Source: Pleomorphomonas oryzae DSM 16300 (GTDB lineage Bacteria; Pseudomonadota; Alphaproteobacteria; Rhizobiales; Pleomorphomonadaceae). From it: a DNA stretch of 64,000 nt. A program made the position numbers and the translations under genes. Under the pieces are notes generated by a model. That model searched no databases. It worked only from the letters and a program-made list of their open reading frames with translations, and was not told where the DNA came from. Location: positions 186,001 to 250,000 of the forward strand of contig NZ_AUHB01000002.1 in NCBI RefSeq assembly GCF_000422965.1, written 5' to 3'. Below, piece after piece: positions 49,398 to 60,600 of this stretch (its first letter is position 1; every line of letters begins with the position of its first letter).

Positions 49398-50963
49398 TCA
49401 GCGCCGGCCGCGATCCAGGACGGCGCGCGCATAGCGGCGAACATCGACCGCACCGGTGAGTATGGTGGCGAGCCCGTAGACCGCCATGCCGAACACGCAA
49501 AGGCCGAGCAGCCAGAGACCCTGGACGAACTGACGGCCGCCATGGAGATGGGCGTCGACAAGATTTTCGCCGAGGATCAGCGCCAAACCCATCAGCAGGC
49601 TGGCAATGGCGAGCAGCACGAGGCGTCGGAGCAGCAGCGCATCCGCACGGAAGTGGCCGCGGCGGTGGAGTTCGATCACCAGCATCAGCGCGTTGACCCA
49701 GGCGGCGAGCGACGTTGCCGCGGCGATGCCGACGTGACCGATGAAGGGGAACAGGGCCAGCGAGGCGACGACATTGACCGCCACGGAGATACCGCCCTGT
49801 ACGGTCGGCGTGCGGGTGTCCTCGCGCGCATAGAACGACGGCTGGAATACCTTGATGGCCACGAAGGCCGGCAAGCCGACCGTAAAGGCAATCAGCGCGT
49901 TGGCGGTGGCGACGGTGTCGGCGGCGGTAAAGGCGCCGCGCTCAAACAGTACGCGCATGATGGTGTAGGGAATGGCGCAGAGGGCAACGGTGGCCGGCAG
50001 CGTCAGCGCCATGGCAAATTCCAGTGCCCGGTTCTGGGTGTGGAAGATGCTTTCGGCGGTCTCGGTGCGGACGCGGCGGGTGAGATCCGGCAACAGCACG
50101 ACGCCGATAGCGACGCCGATCACCCCGAGCGGCAGCTGATAGATGCGGTCGGCGAAATAGAGCCAGGATACGGCGCTCGCCTGCATCGAGGCGATGATGG
50201 TGCCGACCACGATGTTGATCTGGGTGATGCCGCCGGAAATGACGCCGGGAATGCCCAGTCTCACAAAGCGCCGAACGTTGTCATTGTAGCGCGGCCGCGT
50301 CAGCGACACCGGAAAGCCGATCCACAGCAGCGAGCCGGCGACGGCGATCAACTGGGCGACACCCGACAGGCAGACCGCCCAGGAAAGCGTATAGGCGGCT
50401 TCCGGCGTGCCGGCCCAGTTCTCCCACCAGATGAGGATAAGGGCGGCTACCAGGATGACATTGAGCAGCGACGGCGCAAAGGCCGCGACTGCGAAACGCC
50501 CGAAGGATTGCAGCATGCCCGCTGCCATCGCGGTCAGCGACATGCAGGCGAGATAGGGAAACATCACCCGCGTCATGAACTCGGCGGCGGCGAACTTCTG
50601 CGGCTCGTCGATGAAGCCTGGCGCCAATACGCCGACAAGCCAGGGCGCCCCGATCTCGGCCAATGCTGTGACGATGACGAGCACCAGCAGGAAGACAGCG
50701 AGGATATCTTCGGCCAGCGCGCGCGCTGACACCTTGCCGCCCTCGGCGAGCGCCCGGGCAAACAGCGGTACGAAGGCCGACGAGAAGGCTCCCTCGGCGA
50801 ACAGCCTTCGGAATAGGTTGGGCAGGCGGAAGGCGACGAAAAAGGCATCGGCAATCGGCCCCGAGCCCAGCATGTTGGCCATGAACACGTCGCGCACGAA
50901 GCCCAGGAGGCGCGAGGACAGCGTGGCGCCCCCCACCGTCACGAAGTTTTTGACCAGACTCAT
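49398..50963 (-). CDS. murJ: Lipid II flippase MurJ
   Basis: A 521-residue protein with about 14 membrane segments of the MVF/MATE-like family. It begins LVKNFVTVGGATLSSRLLGFVRDVFMA, the typical MurJ N-terminus, with FRLPNLFRRLFAEGAFSSAFVPLF next and LPLGVIGVAIGVVLLPDLTRR later. MurJ exports lipid II for peptidoglycan synthesis. It follows glnD by 12 bp, the usual arrangement. Confidence 0.96.
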   Translation of the reverse strand: MSLVKNFVTVGGATLSSRLLGFVRDVFMANMLGSGPIADAFFVAFRLPNLFRRLFAEGAFSSAFVPLFARALAEGGKVSARALAEDILAVFLLVLVIVTALAEIGAPWLVGVLAPGFIDEPQKFAAAEFMTRVMFPYLACMSLTAMAAGMLQSFGRFAVAAFAPSLLNVILVAALILIWWENWAGTPEAAYTLSWAVCLSGVAQLIAVAGSLLWIGFPVSLTRPRYNDNVRRFVRLGIPGVISGGITQINIVVGTIIASMQASAVSWLYFADRIYQLPLGVIGVAIGVVLLPDLTRRVRTETAESIFHTQNRALEFAMALTLPATVALCAIPYTIMRVLFERGAFTAADTVATANALIAFTVGLPAFVAIKVFQPSFYAREDTRTPTVQGGISVAVNVVASLALFPFIGHVGIAAATSLAAWVNALMLVIELHRRGHFRADALLLRRLVLLAIASLLMGLALILGENLVDAHLHGGRQFVQGLWLLGLCVFGMAVYGLATILTGAVDVRRYARAVLDRGRR

Positions 50964-50975
50964 GACCGGTGCCCC

Positions 50976-53747
50976 TCAGGCTGCCTTCTTGGGCGGATGC
51001 GGTTCTTCGCCAGTGACGGCGGCGAGGATGCGGCGGCGGATCGCCGCCTGTTTAGCGCCGGACTGGATTTTCAGCTTGGTGAGGTCGGTCACGTAGAACA
51101 CGTCGACCACCCGCTCGCCGAAGGTGGCGATATGCGCCGAGGCGATATTGAGATTGAGATCGCTCATCGCCGTCGTCACGTCGTAGAGGAGGCCCGGCCG
51201 GTCGAGACATGACACTTCCAGCACGGAAAGGGTCTCCGACAGCGTATTGTCGAACTTGATGTCGGTCGGCACTTTGAAGGCTTTGCTGGGTTTGCGCTGG
51301 CCGACGCGGCGGGCGAAGATCTCCGGCAGCTTCTCGCGGCCCTCAAGTGCCGCCTCGATCATCTTCAGCACGCGGTCGGCACGGCGGAATTCATCGGCAT
51401 CATCGGGGAATTCGCGGTTGATCAGGATGGTGTCAAGGGCGAGGCCGTCGTTGGTGGTGTAGATCTGGGCATCGGCGATATTGACGCCGGCCGCCGCGCA
51501 AGCGCCGGTGATAGTGGAGAGAAGCCGCGGGTGGTCGGGCGCCACCACCACCAGCTCGGTGATTGCCTCGAATTTCTTGGTCGAATAGGCGGTGGCGAGC
51601 CTCCGACCTGTGCCCTCCATCGACCTCAGCAGGCGCGCGTGCATCACCTTCTCGGGCAGATCGACGCGCAGCCAGTAAGGCGCGAAGTGACGGCGGCCAT
51701 AGTCGGACAGCTCCGCCTCGCTCCAGTCGGTGAGCTCGGCGGCGAGCTCCGCCTTGGCGGCGGCAACCCGTTGGTCGCGCGACAGCTTGGAATGACCGCC
51801 CAGAAGGTAAGGCTCGGTCTCGTAATAGAGCGTCCGGAGGAGCTGGCCCTTCCAGCCGTTCCAGACACCGGGGCCGACCGCCTTGATATCGGCGATGGTC
51901 AGCATCAACAGCATGCGCAGCCGCTCCACCGTCTGCACGACGGCGGCAAAGTCGCGGATGGTCTGACGGTCGGAGAGGTCGCGCGACTGGGCGATGATCG
52001 ACATCACCAGGTGGTTTTCGACCAGCCAGGCCAGCTGATCGGTCTCGGCCGGCGAGAAGCCAAAGCGCGGTCCGAGCCGGCGGGCAATCTTGGCGCCGGC
52101 AATCGAATGGTCCTCAACGCGGCCCTTGGCTACATCGTGCAGGAAGAGCGCTAGATAGAGCACATTGCGGTTGGCGATCGCCGGGAACAGTTCCGTGGCC
52201 AGCGGATGCTCGCCCTGTTCTTCGCCGCGCTCGATCTGAGCCAACAGGCCGATGGCCCGGAGCGTGTGCTCGTCGACGGTGTAGTGATGATACATGTTGA
52301 ACTGCATCATCGCCACGACGCGACCGAACTCGTTGATGAAGCGGCCGAGCACGCCGGTCTCGTTCATCGCCCGCAGCACCGTCTCGGCGTGCTTCTTGGA
52401 GGTGAGCACGTCGAGGAAGATGCGGTTGGCCTCGTCGTTTTCGCGCAGGTCGGCATCGATCAGCCGCAGCGAGCGGGTGATCAGCTTCAGGACGTCCGGC
52501 TGGAAATCGAGGTCGTTGCGGGCGGCGACTGCGAAAATCCTGAGGAGATTGACCGGATCGCGCTCGAACACGTCATCGTCGGTCACCGACAGGCGGTCGT
52601 TTTCGATGATGAACTGCGGCGTGCCGGGCAGCGACTTCTTGCGCCGGCGGAAGGTGTGATGCAGCACCCGGTCCAGCATCGGCTTGGGCTTGGCGTGCAT
52701 CTCCTCGAGCGCCGCACAGAAGATGCGCGTGAGATCGCCGACGTCCTTGGCGACCAGGAAATAGTGCTTCATGAAGCGCTCGACCGGCTCGAGGCCGGGA
52801 TGCAGCTGATAGCCCAGGAGCTCGGCGATTTCCCGCTGGTTCTCGAAGCCGAGCCGGTCGTCGGCCCGGTTGGTGACGAAGTGGAGGTTGCAGCGCACCG
52901 CCCAGAGAAATTCCTCGCACTTGTGGAAGCGGTTGAGTTCCTTGCGCGCGAAGACCCCCTGCTTGACCAATTGATCGGCTGTCGAGGCGCGATAGAAATA
53001 CTTGGCGATCCAGAACAGCGTGTGAAGATCGCGAAGCCCGCCCTTGCCGTCCTTGACGTTGGGTTCGACGAGATAGCGCGAGGTGCCGGCCCGCCGATGC
53101 CGCTCGTCGCGCTCGGCGAGTTTGGCCTGGATGAACTCAGGGCCGGTTCCCTTGATCACCTCGTTGTCGAAGCGGGTGACCATCTCGTTGTAAAGGTCCC
53201 TGTCGCCGAGGATCCAGCGCGCTTCCAGGAGCGCCGTGCGGATGGTCATGTCGGCTCGGCTCAGCTTGATGCAGTCGTCGACGCGCCGGGTCGAATGGCC
53301 GACCTTGAAGCCGATATCCCAGAGGAAATAGAGGATGTGTTCCAGAACCTTGTCGGCGAGTGGCTGCGCTTTCGGCGGCAAGAGAAAAAGCAGGTCGACA
53401 TCCGACGACGGCGCGAGCGTGGCGCGCCCGTAACCACCGACGGCGACGATGGCGATCTTTTCATCGCGCCCACCGGGGAAGACATGGCTCACCGTGTGCT
53501 CGTAGATGACGTGGATCAGCGAGTCCACCAGAGCCGACAGGCGGCGGGCACAGCCGACACCGTCTCGATCGCGCTGCAGGATCTCGCGGGCCACCGCCCG
53601 TCCTGCCTGGTTCGCCTGTTTCAGGGCTGCGAGCAGCTCCGGCCGTGGATCGGTGTCGGTCGCTGCCGCCCGGCTTGCGATGGCGGCCATCTCCGCACCA
53701 AGCGCCTTCTCGTCGATCAAAGAGGCGGATTCGGAGAGCTTGGTCAT
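50976..53747 (-). CDS. glnD: GlnD, bifunctional PII uridylyltransferase/uridylyl-removing enzyme
   Basis: The 923-residue nitrogen sensor modifies PII proteins. The nucleotidyltransferase domain has VAVGGYGRATLAPSSDVDLLFLLP (the G-G and D-x-D motif), followed by the helical NTase-linker region, an HD domain (LALFLHDVAKGR and DHSIAGAKIARRLG) and two C-terminal ACT domains (TELVVVAPDHPRLLSTITG; LEVSCLDRPGLLYDVTTAM) that sense glutamine. The start is ATG 53747; TTG 53756 is in frame. All domains look intact. Confidence 0.97.
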   Translation of the reverse strand: MTKLSESASLIDEKALGAEMAAIASRAAATDTDPRPELLAALKQANQAGRAVAREILQRDRDGVGCARRLSALVDSLIHVIYEHTVSHVFPGGRDEKIAIVAVGGYGRATLAPSSDVDLLFLLPPKAQPLADKVLEHILYFLWDIGFKVGHSTRRVDDCIKLSRADMTIRTALLEARWILGDRDLYNEMVTRFDNEVIKGTGPEFIQAKLAERDERHRRAGTSRYLVEPNVKDGKGGLRDLHTLFWIAKYFYRASTADQLVKQGVFARKELNRFHKCEEFLWAVRCNLHFVTNRADDRLGFENQREIAELLGYQLHPGLEPVERFMKHYFLVAKDVGDLTRIFCAALEEMHAKPKPMLDRVLHHTFRRRKKSLPGTPQFIIENDRLSVTDDDVFERDPVNLLRIFAVAARNDLDFQPDVLKLITRSLRLIDADLRENDEANRIFLDVLTSKKHAETVLRAMNETGVLGRFINEFGRVVAMMQFNMYHHYTVDEHTLRAIGLLAQIERGEEQGEHPLATELFPAIANRNVLYLALFLHDVAKGRVEDHSIAGAKIARRLGPRFGFSPAETDQLAWLVENHLVMSIIAQSRDLSDRQTIRDFAAVVQTVERLRMLLMLTIADIKAVGPGVWNGWKGQLLRTLYYETEPYLLGGHSKLSRDQRVAAAKAELAAELTDWSEAELSDYGRRHFAPYWLRVDLPEKVMHARLLRSMEGTGRRLATAYSTKKFEAITELVVVAPDHPRLLSTITGACAAAGVNIADAQIYTTNDGLALDTILINREFPDDADEFRRADRVLKMIEAALEGREKLPEIFARRVGQRKPSKAFKVPTDIKFDNTLSETLSVLEVSCLDRPGLLYDVTTAMSDLNLNIASAHIATFGERVVDVFYVTDLTKLKIQSGAKQAAIRRRILAAVTGEEPHPPKKAA

Positions 53748-53834
53748 CGGCGGCAATCACCTTCGGAGGAGGCAGCAGGTCTATGCGAGCGCACAGCCGT
53801 CAACAAAATCGAATAGTCGGCGATAACCCAACAA

Positions 53835-56564
53835 TCAACCATGCGGGCGTCCGATTCCGGTCCTGAGAGCTTTCAGCCGATAGATCGCCTCAAGCGCCTC
53901 GCGCGGACTGAGCTCATCAGGCGCCAACCCATCGAGGGCGGCGAGCAACTCCGCTTCCGCCGGGTCGGGTGCCGCTTCGATCGGCGCTGTCGCGACCGGC
54001 TGGCGGGCGAGCGAGAACAGCGGCAGATCGTCGAGCATCGAGGCGGCGTTGTTGCCGCCCGATTTTTCCAGTTCGGCGAGCACAGATCTCGCCCGCTCGA
54101 TCACCGGCCGCGGCAGGCCGGCGAGCTTGGCCACTTGGATGCCATAGGAGCGATCGGCCGAGCCCGGCACGATCTCATGCAGGAACACCACGTCGCCGCG
54201 CCATTCCTTCACCTTGACGGTGGCGTTGACGACGCGCGGCAGTCGTTCCGACAGGGCGGTCAGCTCGTGATAGTGCGTCGCAAACAGCGTGCGGCAGCGG
54301 TTGGCTTCATGCAGGTGCTCGATGGTCGCCCAGGCGATGGACAGGCCATCATAGGTGGCAGTGCCACGACCGATCTCATCGAGAATGACGAAGGAGCGCG
54401 GACCCGCCTGATTGAGAATGGCCGCCGTCTCGATCATCTCCACCATGAAGGTGGAACGGCCGCGCGCCAAATCGTCGGCGGCGCCGACGCGCGAAAACAG
54501 CCGATCGACGACGCCGATATGTGCCGACTTGGCCGGCACGAAGGAGCCGATCTGAGCGAGCACGGCGATCAGCGCGTTCTGCCTGAGGAATGTCGACTTA
54601 CCCGCCATGTTGGGGCCGGTCACCAGCCAGAGCTTGCCGGCCGCGTCGCCACCGACGTCGCAGGCGTTGGCGACGAAGGAGCCGCCTTCCTCGCGTAGCA
54701 TCTGCTCGACCACCGGATGCCTACCGCCATCGATGCGGAAGGTCAGGCTGTCATCGACGCGTGGCCGGACATAGCCTTCGCTGGCGGCGAGTTCAGCAAG
54801 CGCGGTGGCAACGTCGAGCGCGGCGAGCATGTCGGCCGCCCTCTTGATGGCACTGCCGGCTTCCATGGTGGCCCGCGCCAGCTCGGCGAAGACGGAAAGC
54901 TCGATGGCCAGCGCCCGCTCGGCAGCCGAGGCGATGCGCCCCTCCAGTTCGGACAATTCCGTCGTCGAAAAGCGCATGGCGCCGGCCAGCGTCTGCCGAT
55001 GAATGAACAGCCGGTTGAGCGGCTCGCTGGTCATCGCCTGGGCGTAATTCGGCGCCACCTCGATGAAGTAGCCGAGCACGCCGTTGTGCTTCACCTTCAG
55101 CGATTTGATGCCGGTCGTCTCGGCATAGGTCTGCTGCAGGGCAGCGATCACCTGCCGGCTTTGGTCGCGCAGGGCGCGTGATTCGTCGAGGTCGGAACGG
55201 AAACCTTGCCGCACGAACCCACCATCGCGCTTCAGAAGCGGCAGCTCGTCGTCAAGCGCGGCGATGAGCTGGTCGGCGAGATCGGATGGCGCTGTTTCGA
55301 GGCCCTGGGCAATGCGATCGATTTCCGGGCCGGCGCCGCCGGCGTCGCGAAGATCGGTGGCCAGTTGGGCTGCTGCATTGAGCCCGCCGGCAATGGCAGC
55401 GAGGTCGCGCGGACCACCACGATCGAGGCTGATGCGCGTCAGCGAGCGGGCCATGTCCGGTACGCCGGCGAGATCTCGGCGCAACCGCATCCTGAGCGTC
55501 GTTTCGGCCAGGAAGAAATCAACGGCGTCGAGCCGATCGCGGATGGCATCGGGATCGGCAAGCGGCGCGGCGAGCCGATCGGCGAGGAGACGCGCCCCGG
55601 CGCCCGATACCGTACGGTCGATGGCATGCAGCAGCGAACCCCGACGCTCGCCAGCAAGCGTGCGGGAAAGTTCGAGATTGGCCCTGCTCGCCGCGTCGAT
55701 GGCCAGCGCGCCGCCCAGGCTTTCGCGAGCCGGTGGGTCGAGTGGCGGCCGGTTGCCGACCTGCGTCTTGTCGACATAGGCGACGATGGCGGCGGCGGCC
55801 GTCAGTTCCAGCCGGGTGAAGCTGCCGAATGCGTCGAGCGAGGCGACGGAGAAGAAGTCGGCAACCCGGTGCTCGGCGGTGGCGGCGTCGAAGAAGGCAC
55901 GCGGCAGCGGCACCACGGCCGGGCTCGCCGCCTTGAAGGTCCGGCGCAGTTCGTCGTCGTCGAAAAGTCCGTCGGCGGCGAGAAGCTCGCGCGGCTCGAT
56001 GCGGGAGAGTAAGGCCGGCAGGGCGGCGGTGCCGGTTTCTGCCAGACGGAAGGCGCCGGTCGACATGTCGGCCCAGGCAACGGCGAAGCAGTCGGCTGCG
56101 CTGTCCGCTCCCTTCTGGCGGGCAACGGCAGCGAGATAGTTGGAACGACGGGCGTCGAGAAGATTATCCTCGGTCAGCGTGCCGGGCGTGACGAGACGGA
56201 CGACGTCGCGCCGCACCACCGATTTCGAGCCGCGCTTCTTGGCTTCCGCCGGGTCTTCCATCTGCTCGCAGACGGCAACGCGATGGCCGAGGGCGATCAG
56301 GCGCTGGAGATAATCGTCGGCAGCATGCACCGGCACGCCGCAGAGCGGAATGTCCTCGCCGCGATATTTGCCGCGCTTGGTCAGCGTGATGCCCAGGGCA
56401 CGCGAGGCTACCTCGGCGTCCTCGAAGAACATCTCGTAGAAGTCGCCCATCCGATAGAACAGGAGACAGTCGGGATTGGCCGCCTTGATCTCGATGAACT
56501 GCGCCATGGCGGGCGTCGCCACGTCGGCGGTCCGGTCGTCGGGGAGAACTTGCGCGTCGGTCAT
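53835..56564 (-). CDS. mutS: DNA mismatch repair protein MutS
   Basis: The 909-residue mismatch sensor has the mismatch-binding motif in [17 protein letters not shown], the connector, lever and clamp domains, the Walker A motif [15 protein letters not shown], Walker [17 protein letters not shown] and a C-terminal helix-turn-helix. It has full MutS1 length. The start is ATG 56564; ATG 56582 is in frame. It lies upstream of glnD in the same orientation. Confidence 0.98.
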   Translation of the reverse strand: MTDAQVLPDDRTADVATPAMAQFIEIKAANPDCLLFYRMGDFYEMFFEDAEVASRALGITLTKRGKYRGEDIPLCGVPVHAADDYLQRLIALGHRVAVCEQMEDPAEAKKRGSKSVVRRDVVRLVTPGTLTEDNLLDARRSNYLAAVARQKGADSAADCFAVAWADMSTGAFRLAETGTAALPALLSRIEPRELLAADGLFDDDELRRTFKAASPAVVPLPRAFFDAATAEHRVADFFSVASLDAFGSFTRLELTAAAAIVAYVDKTQVGNRPPLDPPARESLGGALAIDAASRANLELSRTLAGERRGSLLHAIDRTVSGAGARLLADRLAAPLADPDAIRDRLDAVDFFLAETTLRMRLRRDLAGVPDMARSLTRISLDRGGPRDLAAIAGGLNAAAQLATDLRDAGGAGPEIDRIAQGLETAPSDLADQLIAALDDELPLLKRDGGFVRQGFRSDLDESRALRDQSRQVIAALQQTYAETTGIKSLKVKHNGVLGYFIEVAPNYAQAMTSEPLNRLFIHRQTLAGAMRFSTTELSELEGRIASAAERALAIELSVFAELARATMEAGSAIKRAADMLAALDVATALAELAASEGYVRPRVDDSLTFRIDGGRHPVVEQMLREEGGSFVANACDVGGDAAGKLWLVTGPNMAGKSTFLRQNALIAVLAQIGSFVPAKSAHIGVVDRLFSRVGAADDLARGRSTFMVEMIETAAILNQAGPRSFVILDEIGRGTATYDGLSIAWATIEHLHEANRCRTLFATHYHELTALSERLPRVVNATVKVKEWRGDVVFLHEIVPGSADRSYGIQVAKLAGLPRPVIERARSVLAELEKSGGNNAASMLDDLPLFSLARQPVATAPIEAAPDPAEAELLAALDGLAPDELSPREALEAIYRLKALRTGIGRPHG

Positions 56565-56637
56565 GGGGGCGGAAGCTAACAAAGCCCGCGCCGCTTTTCA
56601 CGCAACAAATGTCCGCGATCTGCGGTTATCCAGCCCG

Positions 56638-57456
56638 TCATTCCGGCACGGGCGACGGGCGCGTCAGCACGCCCTCGCCATAGCGGGCCTTGTCGCGATT
56701 GCGGTGCGAACCAAGATTTTCGGAAGCGAGATAGCCCCAGATCTCTTCGGCCGTTTCGGCAAAATGCACGAGGTTGATGTCCTCGCGGTTGATCATGCCG
56801 TAGTCGGCGAGCGCATCGAAATTGATGACCTTGTGCCAGTATTCGCCGTCGACCAGCACCACGGGGATGCGGGTGCCCTTGTGGGTCTGGGTCAGCGTCA
56901 GCAGTTCGAACAGCTCGTCGAAGGTGCCGAAGCCACCGGGGAACACCACCAAGGCGTTGGCGCGCATGGCCAAATGCATCTTGCGCATGGCGAAATAGTG
57001 GAACCGGAAGGTGAGCTGCGGCGTCGTATAGGCGTTGGGTTCCTGCTCGTGGGGCAAGGTGATGTTGAAGCCGATCGTCGGGGCGCCGGCGTCGCGGGCG
57101 CCGCGGTTGGCCGCCTCCATGATGCCCGGCCCGCCTCCGGTGGCGATGACGTTGTCGAAGAAGCCGTCGGTCCGATTGACCGCGCCGCCGCGCTCGGAGG
57201 CGATGCGGCCGAACTCACGCGCCGTGCCGTACCAGCGATTATGCAGAGGATCACCATTTTCGTGGACGCGGGCCGAACCGAAGACCACCAGTGTCGAACG
57301 GATGCCCCAGGCCTTCAAGGTCTGCTCGGCCTTGGAGTATTCCAGCATGAAGCGGACGCCGCGCATCGAGTCCGACAGCAGAAAGTCGCTGTCGACGGCG
57401 GGCAGGACGAAGGCCTTTGAGGTCTTCTGGGCGGTGTTGTCGGCGATATCGGTCAT
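56638..57456 (-). CDS. LOG-family protein (TIGR00730-like nucleotide hydrolase)
   Basis: A 272-residue Rossmann-like protein with the two LOG signatures GGGPGIMEAANRGA and PGGFGTFDELFE, used by LONELY GUY-type 5'-monophosphate phosphoribohydrolases. Members often were annotated as lysine decarboxylases without evidence. It belongs to the longer subgroup, with about 80 residues before the first motif. The start is taken at ATG 57456; upstream in-frame residues are atypical. The biological substrate (AMP, cytokinin-type nucleotides or other) is not decided. Confidence 0.88.
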   Translation of the reverse strand: MTDIADNTAQKTSKAFVLPAVDSDFLLSDSMRGVRFMLEYSKAEQTLKAWGIRSTLVVFGSARVHENGDPLHNRWYGTAREFGRIASERGGAVNRTDGFFDNVIATGGGPGIMEAANRGARDAGAPTIGFNITLPHEQEPNAYTTPQLTFRFHYFAMRKMHLAMRANALVVFPGGFGTFDELFELLTLTQTHKGTRIPVVLVDGEYWHKVINFDALADYGMINREDINLVHFAETAEEIWGYLASENLGSHRNRDKARYGEGVLTRPSPVPE

Positions 57457-57630
57457 ACGGTCAGGTCCAGGATTCCGGCCAGAAGCGGCGAAGGGCAAGG
57501 ATAGAGATTGGCACTTAAGGAACGCTGAAACGCGGCTGTACTGTGGCAGGAAGGCGTCGGCGAACATCCCTAAGCCGTTCGGGGGCGGCCGGAGCGGATA
57601 TAATCATTTCCGAATCAGGCCGCTCGCTCC

Positions 57631-60600
57631 ATGGAGGGGGCTTGGATCAACGGCACGGGGCTGGAGCTGAAACTGGGCGAAGACTTGACGATCGACGAGG
57701 ACCGCCATTTCCAGGCGTCGGACGCCAGTGCGCCCTCCCGCCTCGATGCGGCGCGTCTCGTCCTCGCCAGCGAAAACTGGGCGGAAGGCTTTGCCGATTT
57801 CGAACGCCGCCCCTTCGCAAATCCGTCCAATCGTCCGCGCTGGAATGGTGCGCGCCTGCCGGCGGCGCGCGTTGTCGTGCTGACCGAGGAAGCCGAGTGC
57901 AGTACGCTCGCCTTCGCCCGCTTTCTGCCGGAGCTCGCCGCTCGCGTATTGTCGTTGACGCTCGCCGTCCCGGCCGAGCAATTGGCCCGCCTCTCGTCCT
58001 TCACTGCCGCCTTTGGAGGTGTGCCGCTGGTCGATGCCGCCTCGCTGCCACCGCATGACCTCATTCTGCCGCTCGCCTCGGCGCCAGCCGCACTCGGCCT
58101 TGCGGCGGACGAGGTGCCACCGCCCCGCATCCTGTCGGTGGCGCGTCCGGATGGAGCGTCCATTGGCGTTGCGCTGGCCCCATCACCTTGGAGCCGTGGC
58201 GGCGAGGCGTCGCCGGAAGGTGTGGTGCCGCTGCTCCGCCAGGCTTTCCCCGGCTTCAGGTTGGTGCCGCTTGATTCGGCCGCTGCCCTGCGGCTCGGCG
58301 TTGAGCCGGTCGAGGCCGATCCCGCTACACTGGCCGGGCTTGATCTCGTCGTTGCCACCGATGGTCCTGCCGCCCATGCCGCCGGCGTCGCCGGTGCGCC
58401 GCTCTGGCTGCTGCTCGATCATCAACCACACTGGATATGGGCGCGCGAAGGGCGCTTCAGCCGTTGGTATCCTGGTGCGCGTCTCTTCCGCGCCGAGGGG
58501 CGGGGTTGGCAAGGCATCACGACCGCTCTCGCCTTGGAGGCAAAGGCGCTCGCCACGTCCGGGCTGTCCGATGTCACGGCGATCAACCGGCTCGCGGCCG
58601 CCGCTGAAGGCGTCGAGGGCGTAGCGGCGGCGCGCGCCGCCCTGCCTTTTGCCGCCCGCCTGGTGGCGCTCAGCCGGACGAATCCAGAGGCCTGGACGCG
58701 CCTTGCCGGATTGCTGCTTCGCCTCGGTGAGATGGTCGATGCCGATCGAGTGCTCGATGCGGGACTTTCGGCCGGATGGCGTCATACGTCGCTATTGCTG
58801 ATGGCCGCTCGCCGCGATCTCGACCGGGGCAAGCCCGCCGCCGCGCTCCGCCATGCCGAACTTGCCCTCGGCAACGATCCCGCTTCCGTCGATGCACTGA
58901 TGGCGCGTGCCGCCGCCTTCTCTGCGCTCGATGAACATGTGAGAGCGGAATTCGCCCTCCGGCAGGCGGTCCAGGCGGCGCCGCACCGCGCCGATCTGCT
59001 GGTCGCCTGGGGAGAGGCGCTGAGAAGGCTTGGAGATGCGCGCGCCGCTTCCCGTGCTTTCGAGCGGGCGGTCATCGCTGAGGATGGCGCCGATGCCCGG
59101 CTCGGTCTCGGACGCCTGGCGACCGCGGCCGGCGAAACAGGGCTCGCCCTGCATTTCCTCGGAACGGCTGTGGCCTGCGACGATGGTGACGCCGAGGCGG
59201 CGATGGAATTCTCCCGCGCTCTCTCCGCCGCTGGCCGCACCGCTGACGCGGTGGATGTTCTCCGCCGCCTCGTTGTCCGCCATCCGTCCGCCCCCGCTCG
59301 CGCCTATCTCGGCGAGCTGCTGCTGGCTTCTGGCGACTTTGCCGCCGGCCTTGCCGAATTCGAGTGGCGGCGCGGCGAGGCGCACATCCTTCCGTCCCTT
59401 GCCGATCTTGCCGGTCGGACTGTAGTTCTTGTTCCTGAAGGCGATGCCGGAATCCTGATCCGTTTCCTGCGTTTTATTCCTGCACTCAAGCTAGCCGGGG
59501 CGGCCAGCGTTCGCGTTGCAGCTGCGGATGAGTTGACGTCTTTGCTGGTCAATGTCGAAGGGCTGGATGGCTCCGCCGAAGCGGCGGAGACTGACATCCT
59601 CCTGCCCATAATGAGCCTGCCGGCGCTGTTCGGTCTCACCATGGGCGATCTGCCGGCACCACAGCGCTATGTCACGTCCGATCCTGTTGTCGTGATGAAT
59701 GCGGCGCGCGCGTTCGCTCATCTCCAGGGGTTCCGCATCGGCCTGGCACTCGGCGGCAAGGCGGCATCGGTAGATGTTGGACCACTTGCCGCGTTGCCCG
59801 GCGTCGTTTTCGTCGCTCTCGATGCCGAAGCGGCGCGTTTGCCAAATGCTTGGCCGCTCGCCACCGGTCAGGCCGATCTCGACAGGATCGCCGCCGCCCT
59901 TCCCAATCTCGATGCCGTGGTGGCGACCGCGGAAAGTCCGATCGCGGCGCTGACGGGGGCCGTTGGCCGGCCCGCCTTTATCATCGGACCGGATCGCGAC
60001 GATTGGCTGTGGCTAGAAGGCGAGGGCCGCACGCCGTGGTTCCCGGCCGCGCGCCTTTTCCGCCGGCGCCCCGGTGAAAGCGAAACCGACCGGCTGTCCC
60101 GTCTCGTCGCGGCGGTCGCTGCGTTCGCCGGCGGCGATCGCGCCGTTCCCTTCCGTGCCGATCCCCCCCCGAGCGGCAGCGCTCTCAACGAAGAGGATGA
60201 TCCCCTCCTTCGGCCGGACGCAATGCTGGCACAGGCCGGCCTTGCCGCGCTCGCCAATCGCGACGACCATCGCGCCGTCCTTTTGCTTGGGGATGCTATT
60301 GCCGCTGGGTCGAGCGGGCCGGAGCTGCGCGAGAAACTCGCCGCCGCCCTTCTGCGGATCGGCGAACGGGAGAGGGCCGGAAACCTCCTTGCCACATTGG
60401 TTACCGAGGCCCCTACCGCTGACCGGCTCGTCGAGCTTTCAGAGGCCTGCCGGCTGACCGGTCGTCTCCAAGAGGCATTGGCCCATGCCGAGCGGGCAGT
60501 CGAGCTTCGTGCCGACCTTGCCGAGGCCCATCGTGCCGTCGGCAAGGCCTTGGTGGGCCTCGGACGTGCCGCCGAAGCACTCGTTTCCTATGGTCGTGCC